From Bacillota bacterium (lineage in GTDB: Bacteria; Bacillota_A; Clostridia; Lachnospirales; Lachnospiraceae), in the NCBI GenBank assembly GCA_023443925.1, contig JAEZSL010000370.1, positions 1-10,106 on the forward strand: DNA of 10,106 nt, read 5' to 3'. The notes beneath the pieces were generated by a model, which ran no database searches, was not told the origin of the DNA, and saw only the letters and a program-made list of their open reading frames with translations. Position 1 is the first letter of the stretch. Every line of letters begins with the position of its first letter. Below, piece after piece: positions 1 to 6,326 of the stretch. The position numbers and the translations under genes were made by a program.

Positions 1-557
1 CTATTTTCAACACCGTGTATATAACCAATTCTTCTGTGCCCTTGTTTAATCAGATACTCCATAGCCAGTACGGCTCCCTGGACATTGTCGATAACCACAC
101 TGGACATCCGGTCTCCGGTATATTCCCTGTCAATAAATACAATTGGCAGTTTCTTCTGTGCAATGCGCTCAATGTAATTATCATTCAGCCGTTCATTCAG
201 TACAATGGCTCCCTCTACGCCGGAACTGATTATCATACCGTATATCTCTTCACTTGTATTCTCGTTGCTGACATATATATTTAGTAAATACCCCCTCATT
301 CTGCATTGCAGATGAACTGCCTGCATAAGCATTTTATAATAGTCACCTTGAATACTGGGTAAAAACAGGCCAATGGTATTTTTTTTTGGGGATTTCAGAA
401 ACCTGGCATTCATGTTTGGAACATAATTTAATTTCTCCACAGCCTCCAAAACTTTCTTACGTGTCTCTTCACTTACTACCTCTACATTATTCAGGACATT
501 CGAAACAGTTGATATTGCGACTCCCGATTCATTGGCCACATCCTTAATTGTTACCAT
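1..557 (-). CDS. LacI-family transcriptional repressor (partial, 3' end outside window)
   Basis: About 185 codons are visible from the ATG at 557; the frame is still open at base 1, so the C-terminal part of the protein lies outside. Residues 2-24 (VTIKDVANESGVAISTVSNVL) form the standard LacI helix-turn-helix. The hinge region follows, and around residue 63 the periplasmic-binding-protein-like sensor domain begins (NTIGLFLPSIQGDYYKMLMQ). The motif RRIGYIHG near the edge is also typical of the family. A GGAG ribosome binding site lies about 10 bases before the start. The sensor domain normally binds a sugar or related metabolite; the ligand cannot be told from this fragment. Two LacI-type palindromes lie in the AT-rich DNA upstream, which suggests autoregulation or control of a neighbouring locus. 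The family call is certain; the target is inference. Confidence 0.95.
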   Translation of the reverse strand, partial: MVTIKDVANESGVAISTVSNVLNNVEVVSEETRKKVLEAVEKLNYVPNMNARFLKSPKKNTIGLFLPSIQGDYYKMLMQAVHLQCRMRGYLLNIYVSNENTSEEIYGMIISSGVEGAIVLNERLNDNYIERIAQKKLPIVFIDREYTGDRMSSVVIDNVQGAVLAMEYLIKQGHRRIGYIHGVEN

Positions 558-793
558 TTTGTACTCTCCACTTCTCTTTATGTGCAACGTGTGCTGTCAG
601 ATTCATTGGCGCATTCCAGGAGCCGGATATATTACCACACTGACAATCCACACTCCACCGCATACAAGGCGGTCACATTCCATACTCTGCAGACCAATTC
701 CTCTATAACCTGGTTGAAAACTTCAATAAATCAAACAGATTGATCTTCTATATTTTACAGGATAAACACATGACGGCTTGACGCTATAGTTGG

Positions 794-822
794 ATTATAT
801 ATCGAAAGGATTAGAATTACAA
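794..822 (-). promoter_or_regulatory. Candidate promoter for the LacI-family gene
   Basis: Read on the minus strand, TTGTAA (822-817), a 17-bp spacer and a perfect TATAAT (799-794) form a plausible sigma-A promoter. It would give a leader of about 230 bases before the repressor start. The 826-841 palindrome sits directly upstream of the -35 box. The -35 matches consensus at only 4 of 6 positions and the DNA is AT-rich, so confidence is modest. Confidence 0.4.
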
Positions 823-825
823 GAT

Positions 826-841
826 ATAAAAACATTTTTAT
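826..841. promoter_or_regulatory. LacI-family operator-like site 1
   Basis: ATAAAAACATTTTTAT differs from the perfect palindrome at 1002-1017 by one central base (A for G). The A/T-flanked central CG-type dyad is typical of LacI-family operators. It abuts the candidate promoter of the repressor gene, as expected for autoregulation. Confidence 0.5.
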
Positions 842-969
842 TAGTCTAATTATTAAATTTTATAGTATTAATTTATATATTATGTATACTTCAATTTATT
901 TAATTAATATTTTATTATTTATTTTTTTATTATTTAAGTAAAGATCGATAACTTAGTTTGATTTTTACA

Positions 970-997
970 TTGAAATCATATTAAACTTCTTTATATT
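970..997 (+). promoter_or_regulatory. Candidate rightward promoter overlapped by operator 2
   Basis: TTGAAA (970-975), a 16-bp spacer and TATATT (992-997) would start transcription near 1004, inside the perfect palindrome at 1002-1017. That is a classic repressor position. No plus-strand gene lies downstream before the convergent amidase, so its product is unclear and the match may be chance in AT-rich DNA. Confidence 0.25.
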
Positions 998-1001
998 TAT
1001 A

Positions 1002-1017
1002 ATAAAAACGTTTTTAT
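1002..1017. promoter_or_regulatory. LacI-family operator-like site 2 (perfect palindrome)
   Basis: ATAAAAACGTTTTTAT is a perfect 16-bp palindrome with the central CG step typical of LacI-family binding sites. Its near-copy lies 176 bp to the left, close to a whole number of helical turns, so a looping repressor could bind both. The link to the repressor encoded at 1-557 is inferred from proximity. Confidence 0.6.
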
Positions 1018-1167
1018 CTCCCATTTTTTTGTATATTTCGTTTAATAAATGATTATCCAAACCTATCATATATTAATATCACATCAAATACATATCATAA
1101 TCTTATCGAATTCATATATAGCTTTAACTGTTAATTTATACTTTGGACCATTACTTTAAAAGACTGA

Positions 1168-1209
1168 CCGGTCTGCCATCACACCTTAAAAATTGATGGC
1201 ATTAACCGG
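1168..1209 (-). terminator. Two-part hairpin, possible terminator of the amidase transcript
   Basis: CCGGT (1168-1172) pairs with ACCGG (1205-1209), and TGCCATC (1174-1180) pairs with GATGGCA (1195-1201). This gives 12 pairs around a small internal loop. On the minus strand the stem is followed by TCAGTCTTTT, a weak U-rich tail. It lies about 145 bases beyond the amidase stop codon. It could instead be part of a small RNA or a degraded gene. Confidence 0.35.
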
Positions 1210-1353
1210 ATCGCCTTATGGGCCAAGATTGAAAGTATAAATCACAACGCATCAAAAATTACAGCGGTGCTGGTTTATGTTTTATCCTGACTATTATAAC
1301 ATTTCTCTGGCTGGCATTATTGATACCAAAAGGAAGTTAAGGTGCGTTACAGA

Positions 1354-2799
1354 TCAGAATGGCGGAGGTGTTCTTTTTTTCGCATGCTGTTCAAAGGCAT
1401 ATGCATATTTAAGCAGACGGGGTTCGCTGAAAGCTTCGGCGGTAAATGTAATACCCAGACATTTACCATCTTTTTGAATCCCCGCCGGAACTGTAACCAT
1501 GGGAAAGCCGGCCATATTGATGATAAGAGCTGCTTTATCCCCTGGGGATACGAGTACATCCGCCTTATATTCTAACAGGCTATCCTGTATTGCTTTTCTG
1601 CTTAATGCCCTTTGGTTTAAACCTTTCAGAATATATTCCTCTTCTATTAAAGCACCGGAAGTTTGCTCTGCAAATTCTAAATATGACTGGCCGAATTTTA
1701 ACATAGTTTCCGGACAGGTTTTATGAAAATCAATCAGTTCAGATAAGGAGTGCACTGGTAAATATGCATTCAGTCCGGACAGATAATGATTTATATCCCG
1801 TTTAAACTCATATAAATTAATTCTTTTAGAACTTTCCTTATTATATTCAGGCAAAGTTATATTATCTATGATAACAGCACCATTCTCCCTTAAAATGTTA
1901 AGGGAATTTTCCATAATTTCCGCTTCTTCTTCCGTTAATCCATCAAAATAGTTCCGGAGTACTCCGATTCTTATACCGCTTAACCCATTTATATCCAAAA
2001 ATTTGGTATAATCAGAATAAGACTTGTCCCTGCTCAAAGCAGTAATTGGATCTTCGCAATCATATCCGGCAATAGCACCAAGAAGAATTGCTCCGTCTTC
2101 AACGCTTCTGGTCATAGTACCTGCCGTATCCTGTCCATAAGCGGCGGGTATGAGGCCGTTGCGGCTAACTAAGCCTACTGTCGGCTTTATACCCACAATA
2201 CCAAGGATGCTGCATGGATCAACAATAGAACCGGAAGTTTCCGTACCCAGGGCCGCACAGCAGAAATTACAGGTAACCGCTGCGCCGGAACCGGAACTGG
2301 AACCACCGGGACTCAGTGTTTTCAGTCCGTAGGGGTTTAAAACCTGACTACCTCTGGAACTATAGCCTGCAGGCATGGTATCTGACATGTAATTTGCCCA
2401 TTCCGTCATATTTGTTTTTCCAAGAATAATTGCTCCTGCTCTTCTCAGTTTTTTAATTATAAATGCATCCCTTTTTGCATAGGCATCTTTTAGAGCCAGA
2501 GAACCGGCACTTGTATGCATTTTATCCGCAGTTTCAATATTGTCTTTAATAAGAATCGGTATCCCATGAAGGTTACTGCTTATTCCTAAGGTACTTCGTT
2601 CGTAATCCAGTGCCATGGCGGTCTGGACAGCATCCGTATTAATTTCTAAAACAGAATTGACCGCCGGGCCTTTCTTATCAAATCTGCCAATCCGCTCAAG
2701 GTACAGCCTCACCAATTCCTCCGAGGTGATTCTGTTTTTGGCAAAGGCCTCCTGGACTAGTAATATGCTGGTTTCCGCAAATGAAAAGTTATGCTCCAT
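1354..2799 (-). CDS. Amidase signature (AS) family hydrolase
   Basis: A 481-residue protein, normal length for the amidase signature family, which hydrolyses C-N bonds of amides with a Ser-cisSer-Lys triad. The catalytic Lys is K85 (ILIKDN). The glycine/serine-rich loop SPGGSSSGSGAA (163-174) carries the cis-Ser, probably S167, and GTETSGSI (185-192) carries the nucleophile S191. LGIVGIKPTVGLVSRNG follows as in peptide amidases and related hydrolases. The ATG at 2799 has AAGGA seven bases upstream; a longer frame back to 2877 adds 26 residues without a ribosome binding site and was not used. No signal peptide is evident, so a cytoplasmic enzyme is likely. It is not clearly GatA: no gatB or gatC lies nearby. 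The substrate is unknown. It appears to be transcribed alone. Confidence 0.9.
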   Translation of the reverse strand: MEHNFSFAETSILLVQEAFAKNRITSEELVRLYLERIGRFDKKGPAVNSVLEINTDAVQTAMALDYERSTLGISSNLHGIPILIKDNIETADKMHTSAGSLALKDAYAKRDAFIIKKLRRAGAIILGKTNMTEWANYMSDTMPAGYSSRGSQVLNPYGLKTLSPGGSSSGSGAAVTCNFCCAALGTETSGSIVDPCSILGIVGIKPTVGLVSRNGLIPAAYGQDTAGTMTRSVEDGAILLGAIAGYDCEDPITALSRDKSYSDYTKFLDINGLSGIRIGVLRNYFDGLTEEEAEIMENSLNILRENGAVIIDNITLPEYNKESSKRINLYEFKRDINHYLSGLNAYLPVHSLSELIDFHKTCPETMLKFGQSYLEFAEQTSGALIEEEYILKGLNQRALSRKAIQDSLLEYKADVLVSPGDKAALIINMAGFPMVTVPAGIQKDGKCLGITFTAEAFSEPRLLKYAYAFEQHAKKRTPPPF

Positions 2800-3134
2800 G
2801 GGAGGATCCTTTCTTATAAAAAATTTTATTGACATCGCATTAGTATCATATATAATTTTTCCATGTACTTCCCTCATTATGCATAGACTGCACGAAGGTT
2901 TTCAGATTTTATGAACAAGGTAAATTCCGCCAGATGTATATTTCCCTAAAGAAGCTTACTTGTTTAAAAATGACATATCAGAAAGCAACTGCAATTTAAC
3001 AGATGTATGCATTGCTAATCATTATATAAATTTTTCATTAAAATAAGCTCCTTGCCGGTACTACAGCAGTAAGCTGCATAAAAACCGGCAAGGAGCCTTT
3101 ATTAGGTTTAACTCATTTTCAAAATATTTAGTAT
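2800..3134. other. Intergenic region between fprA and the amidase gene
   Basis: About 335 bases with no gene. It contains the fprA terminator (3047-3096) and presumably the amidase promoter. A TATGAT box is visible on the minus strand near 2850, but I found no convincing -35 partner. Confidence 0.6.
3047..3096 (-). terminator. Intrinsic terminator of fprA
   Basis: GCTCCTTGCCGGT (3047-3059) and ACCGGCAAGGAGC (3084-3096) form a perfect 13-bp stem, with a small GCAG/CTGC hairpin inside the loop. On the minus strand the stem is followed by TTATTTTAATG. It lies about 40 bases past the fprA stop codon. The plus-strand side also has a few T residues, so it may act weakly both ways. Confidence 0.85.
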
Positions 3135-4367
3135 TTAATTAATCTCTGTATTAAAGACTGCCTTTACTTCCTGAACCAGTTGTTTAACTCTCTCTCCGAT
3201 GAGATCAAGATCTTCCTGTCTTGGATTACCTAAAAACTCAACCTGTTCTATAAATTCCCAGCCCATGGAAAGTCTGGTCATTATTTCATCCAGCTCTCTT
3301 GCGGCACCACCGGACCAGCCATAAGAACCGAAGCGGAATGCTTTCCGGTTATTCACTTTTTTACGCCCCAGTTCTTCAAGGGCAGCCGCCATAGGCGGAT
3401 ACATCTTAAATTCATAAGTAGGCATTGCCAATATAATACCGGTAGAAGTCCAGGCAGAAGCTAATATTGTTCCCCAGTCAGTTTCCGGAACCTGATGTAC
3501 ATGCAGGGTAATATTTTCATGCTTTAATAACTGAACCGCATAATTCACAGCATTCTCCGTCATTCCATACATAGAACCCCAGATCAGGGTAATCTCTTCC
3601 CTGGCCGGGCCTTTCTGATAATCGGCGTAAGCGGAATAAGCGTCCAGGATTTCTTCGGGTTTTCTATAAATTAATCCATGACCGGGTGCTATCATGCTGA
3701 TGGACAGCCCACGGCATTTTTCCACCGCTCTTTTAACCTGGGGGGAGAAAAAGCCTAAAACATTGGAGAAATAACGTACCGTTTCCTTTTCGTAAGCAGC
3801 AAGTTCATCCAAAGTTAATTCATCCGCATATATGGTGTTGGTAATCTTTCCGAAGGAACCAAACGCATCACAGGAGAACAGGGTTCCCGTAAGGGTATCC
3901 AGGGTAGCTATGGTATCCGGCCAGTGTACATTGGGAATTTCAACAAAACTCAATACATGGCCATTTCCCAAATCCAGGGTATCGTTGTCGCCCACCACCG
4001 TAATATTTTCAGTAATGCCATAAAATGCATTTAATAAATCCTTGGCCTTTTTACTGCATACGATTTTACAATCGGGATTTATCTCCTTGAAAGCGTCCAT
4101 CCAACCGGAATGATCCGGTTCCGTATGATTTACGATAAGATATTCAATCGATTCCGGTTTGATGTCCAGTTTCTCAATGAGAGCAAGCAGCGTATCCGGC
4201 ACGCCGTCCCAGCCGCATACACCATCTACAATGGCTGTTTTCTCGCCTTTTATAATATATGAATTCAACGATACTCCGTTTGGTATTTCCCAAAAACCTT
4301 CAAATAATATATTTTCTACATTAATGGAAAGCTGATAAATTCCATCTGCTATATTAGTAACCTGCAT
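3135..4367 (-). CDS. fprA: Flavodiiron protein (A-type flavoprotein, O2/NO reductase)
   Basis: A 410-residue cytoplasmic flavodiiron protein that reduces O2 to water, and in some members NO to N2O, using electrons normally supplied by rubredoxin. The N-terminal beta-lactamase-like domain carries the expected diiron ligands: H81, E83, D85 (motif NHTEPDHSG), H148 (NVHWPDT), D167 (SCDAFGSFG) and H230 (APGHG). A flavodoxin domain starts near residue 257; its FMN phosphate loop is GSMYGMTE (264-271), and an aromatic loop lies around FRFGSYGWSGG. No rubredoxin or flavin reductase domain is fused, so it is the simple class A form. An exact AAGGAGG lies seven bases before the ATG. It has its own promoter and terminator, so it is monocistronic. 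A rubredoxin gene lies about 3.3 kb away on the same strand and is a likely donor. NO versus O2 preference cannot be read from the sequence. Confidence 0.97.
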   Translation of the reverse strand: MQVTNIADGIYQLSINVENILFEGFWEIPNGVSLNSYIIKGEKTAIVDGVCGWDGVPDTLLALIEKLDIKPESIEYLIVNHTEPDHSGWMDAFKEINPDCKIVCSKKAKDLLNAFYGITENITVVGDNDTLDLGNGHVLSFVEIPNVHWPDTIATLDTLTGTLFSCDAFGSFGKITNTIYADELTLDELAAYEKETVRYFSNVLGFFSPQVKRAVEKCRGLSISMIAPGHGLIYRKPEEILDAYSAYADYQKGPAREEITLIWGSMYGMTENAVNYAVQLLKHENITLHVHQVPETDWGTILASAWTSTGIILAMPTYEFKMYPPMAAALEELGRKKVNNRKAFRFGSYGWSGGAARELDEIMTRLSMGWEFIEQVEFLGNPRQEDLDLIGERVKQLVQEVKAVFNTEIN

Positions 4368-4393
4368 ATCAGGACCTCCTTGTTATATAATTA

Positions 4394-4427
4394 ACTTAAT
4401 TTTATCTTTAATTAAATATTAAGTCAA
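4394..4427 (-). promoter_or_regulatory. fprA promoter with overlapping inverted repeat
   Basis: Minus strand: TTGACT (4427-4422), a 17-bp spacer and TAAAAT (4404-4399), a strong sigma-A match about 30 bases from the fprA start. ACTTAAT (4394-4400) and ATTAAGT (4418-4424) form a 7-bp inverted repeat that overlaps both the -10 and -35 boxes. It is a possible operator; the binding protein is unknown. Confidence 0.75.
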
Positions 4428-4520
4428 CCCAATTTATAAAAAAGCGTACTATGTAATTTTGAAAAGAGATCTAGTATTGTATTAGCAAACAGGAATAAAA
4501 TTTTAGAAATTATGCCATAT

Positions 4521-4548
4521 TTACAGAAGAATCAAAGAATGCTATAGT
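4521..4548 (+). promoter_or_regulatory. Candidate promoter of the thioredoxin pair
   Basis: TTACAG (4521-4526), a 16-bp spacer and TATAGT (4543-4548) lie about 110 bases ahead of the first thioredoxin-like gene. A leader hairpin follows (4566-4573 with 4589-4596, eight pairs including one G-U). The boxes are moderate matches. Confidence 0.4.
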
Positions 4549-4659
4549 AATAATAAGAGAATAAAGCAGAATCTTCCATCATTCAGCCGGTTCTGCGGTA
4601 TTAACTTTTAAACTTGCATAACAAAACCCTAATATACCAACGAAAGAAGGGATGATTTC

Positions 4660-4923
4660 ATGAAATCAATAACCATGTTTGAAACAAGCTGGTGTCCGCA
4701 TTGTAAACAGGCCCATATATTTATGGAGGAAATAAAAAATGATAATCCCAAATATAAAGACCTTAACATCCGATATATCGATGAAGACCAGGAACCGGAT
4801 CTCGCCAGCCAATACGATTATTATTATGTTCCTACCTACTATTTAGATTCCGTAAAGTTTCACGAGGGTATTCCAAATAAAGAAGTTCTCCGTACACTGT
4901 TTGAGAAAGCCCTGGCTTTGTAA
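4660..4923 (+). CDS. Glutaredoxin/thioredoxin-like small redox protein (CPHC)
   Basis: An 87-residue single-domain protein of thioredoxin/glutaredoxin fold. The redox motif is C12-P-H-C15 after the first strand (TMFETSWCPHC), and the conserved cis-proline is P58 in YVPTYY. The length is that of small glutaredoxins or NrdH-like proteins rather than full thioredoxins. The CPHC dipeptide differs from both CPYC (glutaredoxin) and CGPC (thioredoxin), being closer to DsbA-type oxidants, though there is no signal peptide and the protein should be cytoplasmic. A likely role is thiol-disulfide exchange. AGAAGGGATG supplies the ribosome binding site. It lies 74 bases upstream of thioredoxin on the same strand with no terminator between, so the two are probably co-transcribed. 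Its reductant is not identifiable here; no thioredoxin reductase gene lies in the window. Confidence 0.88.
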   Translation: MKSITMFETSWCPHCKQAHIFMEEIKNDNPKYKDLNIRYIDEDQEPDLASQYDYYYVPTYYLDSVKFHEGIPNKEVLRTLFEKALAL

Positions 4924-4997
4924 CTTAATCACAGACAAGCTTTAAGTACCAGGTTAAGATAAGGTATCAACCCACAATTACAAAGGAGATGAAATTT

Positions 4998-5306
4998 ATG
5001 AGTATAATAACAATAACAAAAGATAATTTTGATACAGAGGTTATAAATTCTGAAAAACCGGTTCTGCTTGATTTCTGGGCATCCTGGTGTGGGCCTTGTA
5101 AGATGGTCTCTCCCATTGTCGATGAAATTGCCAGCGAGAATGCTTCTATAAAAGTCGGTAAGATTAATATTGATGAAGAAATGGAACTGGCACAGACTTA
5201 TAAAGTAATGTCCATTCCAACCCTTATGGTGATTAAAGACGGAAAAGTTCACAATTCCACCGTAGGGGTACAGTCCAAACAAAATATACTCGGGCTGCTG
5301 GATTAA
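4998..5306 (+). CDS. trxA: Thioredoxin
   Basis: A 102-residue classical cytoplasmic thioredoxin. The WASWCGPCK active site has C31 and C34, the buried acid is D25, and the cis-proline is P74 (SIPTLM). It reduces protein disulfides, including those of reductases and peroxidases, using electrons from thioredoxin reductase, which is not encoded here. The start at 4998 is chosen because AAGGAG (4983-4988) is nine bases ahead of it; an in-frame ATG at 4989 directly abuts that AAGGAG and cannot use it. It follows the CPHC protein and is closed by a strong terminator at 5341-5394. Its place beside flavodiiron, rubrerythrin and superoxide reductase genes fits oxidative-stress repair. Confidence 0.97.
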   Translation: MSIITITKDNFDTEVINSEKPVLLDFWASWCGPCKMVSPIVDEIASENASIKVGKINIDEEMELAQTYKVMSIPTLMVIKDGKVHNSTVGVQSKQNILGLLD

Positions 5307-5340
5307 ACGTATTTTTTATTCACCAGCCAGCCTTTAAATA

Positions 5341-5394
5341 AAAGTAACCCGGAGCGTCTGTTATTATAATACAGCCGGCTCCGGGTTTACTTTT
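5341..5394. terminator. Bidirectional terminator between trxA and the Crp/Fnr gene
   Basis: CCCGGAGC (5348-5355) pairs with GCTCCGGG (5378-5385). The flanking AAAGTAA and TTACTTT extend the stem past one bulged T, and a small CTGT/ACAG hairpin lies in the loop. Plus strand ends in TTTACTTTTG and minus strand in TTACTTTTATTT. It sits between convergent genes and can serve both. Confidence 0.85.
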
Positions 5395-5429
5395 GTTTAA
5401 GTGCTAATTCCATTTAAGGGCAGAGCATT

Positions 5430-5514
5430 CCAGTTTTACTTTTATTTCAGTATTACTTTTATTCCAGTATTACTTTTATTCCAGTAATACTTTTATTCCA
5501 GTATTACTTTTATA
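5430..5514. repeat. Five tandem 17-bp repeats after the Crp/Fnr gene
   Basis: Units begin at 5430, 5447, 5464, 5481 and 5498. The plus-strand consensus is CCAGTATTACTTTTATT, with at most two differences per unit. On the coding (minus) strand it reads AATAAAAGTAATACTGG. The last unit overlaps the regulator's stop codon, so the array fills the start of its 3' untranslated region. Each unit contains AGTATTACT, a 4+1+4 dyad. It is not CRISPR: there are no spacers. The unit also resembles the arm of the terminator at 5341-5394. Confidence 0.95.
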
Positions 5515-6187
5515 AAGTAAGCTCTTTCAGCTTTTTCTTATCAATCACTCTGACGCCCTTTCTGGACAACTCCACGATACCTTCCTGGGCAAAGTACTTC
5601 AACATTCTGGATACAACTTCCCTGGCACTTCCAATGTACTTGGCAATTTGCTCATGGGTCAATTCAACGGTATCGGATTGGTTTCTGTTAATTTCATCGA
5701 ATAAAAATATAGCCAGCCTTTTATCAAAACTCATGAACAGGATCTGCTCCATGGCCCACATCACATCAGAGAAGGAGTCGATCACCAGTTTATCCGTAAA
5801 GTTTTCAGCGAAAATATTCTGCCTGCAGAGCTGCTGGTATAAAGCCGAATCTATGAGCAGGACCTCACTGTCTACTTCTGCATCCACATGTACATCAAAG
5901 GTTATATTATCTAAAATACAGGAAGCAGACAACACACAGATTTCACCATCATGTAAACGGTAAAGTGTTATCTCTTTCCCTTCATCCGATAATATGTAGA
6001 TTCTTAACTCTCCTTTCTTAATCAATATAACCCCGATACAGTCATTTTCACCGCTGTGAATACGGGTTCCCTTATCATAATGAACCGGTGTGATATTGTT
6101 AATCAGAAGGTTTTTCTGCGTATCGGTTAATTTATCCCAAAAGGTTAACGCCTGAGGTATATATTGCAAATCATGATTTGACAGCAT
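5510..6187 (-). CDS. Crp/Fnr-family transcriptional regulator
   Basis: A 225-residue regulator. The N-terminal cyclic-nucleotide-binding-type beta-roll spans roughly residues 28-120, a long dimer helix follows, and the C-terminal winged helix lies at about 174-216 (LTHEQIAKYIGSAREVVSRMLKYFAQEGIVEL). The segment GEICVLSASCILDNITF replaces the cAMP phosphate-binding Arg-Ser motif, so it is probably not a cAMP sensor. Four cysteines (C50, C84, C90, C121) are present, but not in the N-terminal arrangement of FNR; redox or metal sensing is possible but unproven. Its position between thioredoxin and superoxide reductase genes makes them plausible targets. The start at 6187 is preferred over the ATG at 6193 because AGGAGG (6199-6194) directly abuts the latter and is six bases from the former. 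Tandem repeats flank the gene on both sides. Confidence 0.93.
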   Translation of the reverse strand: MLSNHDLQYIPQALTFWDKLTDTQKNLLINNITPVHYDKGTRIHSGENDCIGVILIKKGELRIYILSDEGKEITLYRLHDGEICVLSASCILDNITFDVHVDAEVDSEVLLIDSALYQQLCRQNIFAENFTDKLVIDSFSDVMWAMEQILFMSFDKRLAIFLFDEINRNQSDTVELTHEQIAKYIGSAREVVSRMLKYFAQEGIVELSRKGVRVIDKKKLKELTL

Positions 6188-6197
6188 ATCCATCCTC

Positions 6198-6284
6198 CTA
6201 TCTATACTCCTTAAACTCCTTAATCTCCTTATATCCCTTATACTCCATATACTCCTTATATCCCTTATACTCCTTATACTCCAT
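6198..6284 (-). CDS. Possible 28-residue leader peptide encoded by the 9-bp repeats
   Basis: ATG at 6284 opens a 28-codon frame built from the 9-bp repeats. It begins MEYKEYKGYKEY and ends KEFKEYR: almost only Glu, Tyr, Lys and Gly, with a Tyr or aromatic codon about every three codons. Its TAG (6200-6198) shares two bases with the AGGAGG used by the Crp/Fnr gene, so translation could be coupled. The predicted transcription start is only about 8 bases before the ATG, so the peptide would have almost no leader. The periodic composition follows automatically from the repeat, so expression is speculative. Confidence 0.3.
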   Translation of the reverse strand: MEYKEYKGYKEYMEYKGYKEIKEFKEYR

Positions 6285-6292
6285 ATACTCCT
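6203..6292. repeat. Ten tandem 9-bp repeats (Shine-Dalgarno-like) in the Crp/Fnr leader
   Basis: Ten contiguous 9-bp units; on the coding (minus) strand most read AGGAGTATA, with variants TGGAGTATA, AGGGATATA, AGGAGATTA and AGGAGTTTA. Eight of the ten keep GGAG. The array runs from the predicted transcription start to just before the true ribosome binding site, so the whole mRNA leader is an array of Shine-Dalgarno-like motifs. Variant order is partly repeated, consistent with slippage or unequal duplication. Confidence 0.95.
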
Positions 6293-6298
6293 TACTTA

Positions 6299-6326
6299 AT
6301 TATAACATGATGATTATGAAATTCAA
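6299..6326 (-). promoter_or_regulatory. Promoter of the Crp/Fnr regulator
   Basis: Minus strand: TTGAAT (6326-6321), a 16-bp spacer and perfect TATAAT (6304-6299) with an upstream TG (TGTTATAAT, extended -10). Transcription would start near 6292, the first base of the 9-bp repeat array. Confidence 0.75.

Larger units (their letters stand above)
558..1353. other. Long AT-rich intergenic region with operator-like palindromes, no gene
   Basis: Nearly 800 bases separate the LacI-type repressor from the amidase stop codon. I see no convincing gene: frames are short and lack ribosome binding sites. Roughly 840-1140 is extremely AT-rich. The supported contents are two near-identical 16-bp palindromes (826-841 and 1002-1017), candidate promoters in both directions, and a hairpin at 1168-1209. 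The AT-rich stretch could be a bent regulatory region or the remains of a lost locus. Confidence 0.7.

Noticed and set aside
1277..1575. Two short plus-strand frames near the amidase 3' end
   Set aside because: They overlap the amidase coding region in antisense and have no ribosome binding site.
1354..2799. GatA subunit of the tRNA-dependent amidotransferase
   Set aside because: Shares the amidase signature, but no gatB or gatC lies next to it, and it has its own start and end without operon partners; called as a general amidase.
2800..2877. 26-residue N-terminal extension of the amidase
   Set aside because: No ribosome binding site before the upstream ATG codons, whereas the ATG at 2799 has AAGGA at good spacing and matches the family start.
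4929..5282. 117-codon minus-strand frame
   Set aside because: Fully antisense to the well-supported thioredoxin gene; a shadow frame.
5430..5514. CRISPR array
   Set aside because: The 17-bp units are directly contiguous with no spacers, and no cas genes are present.
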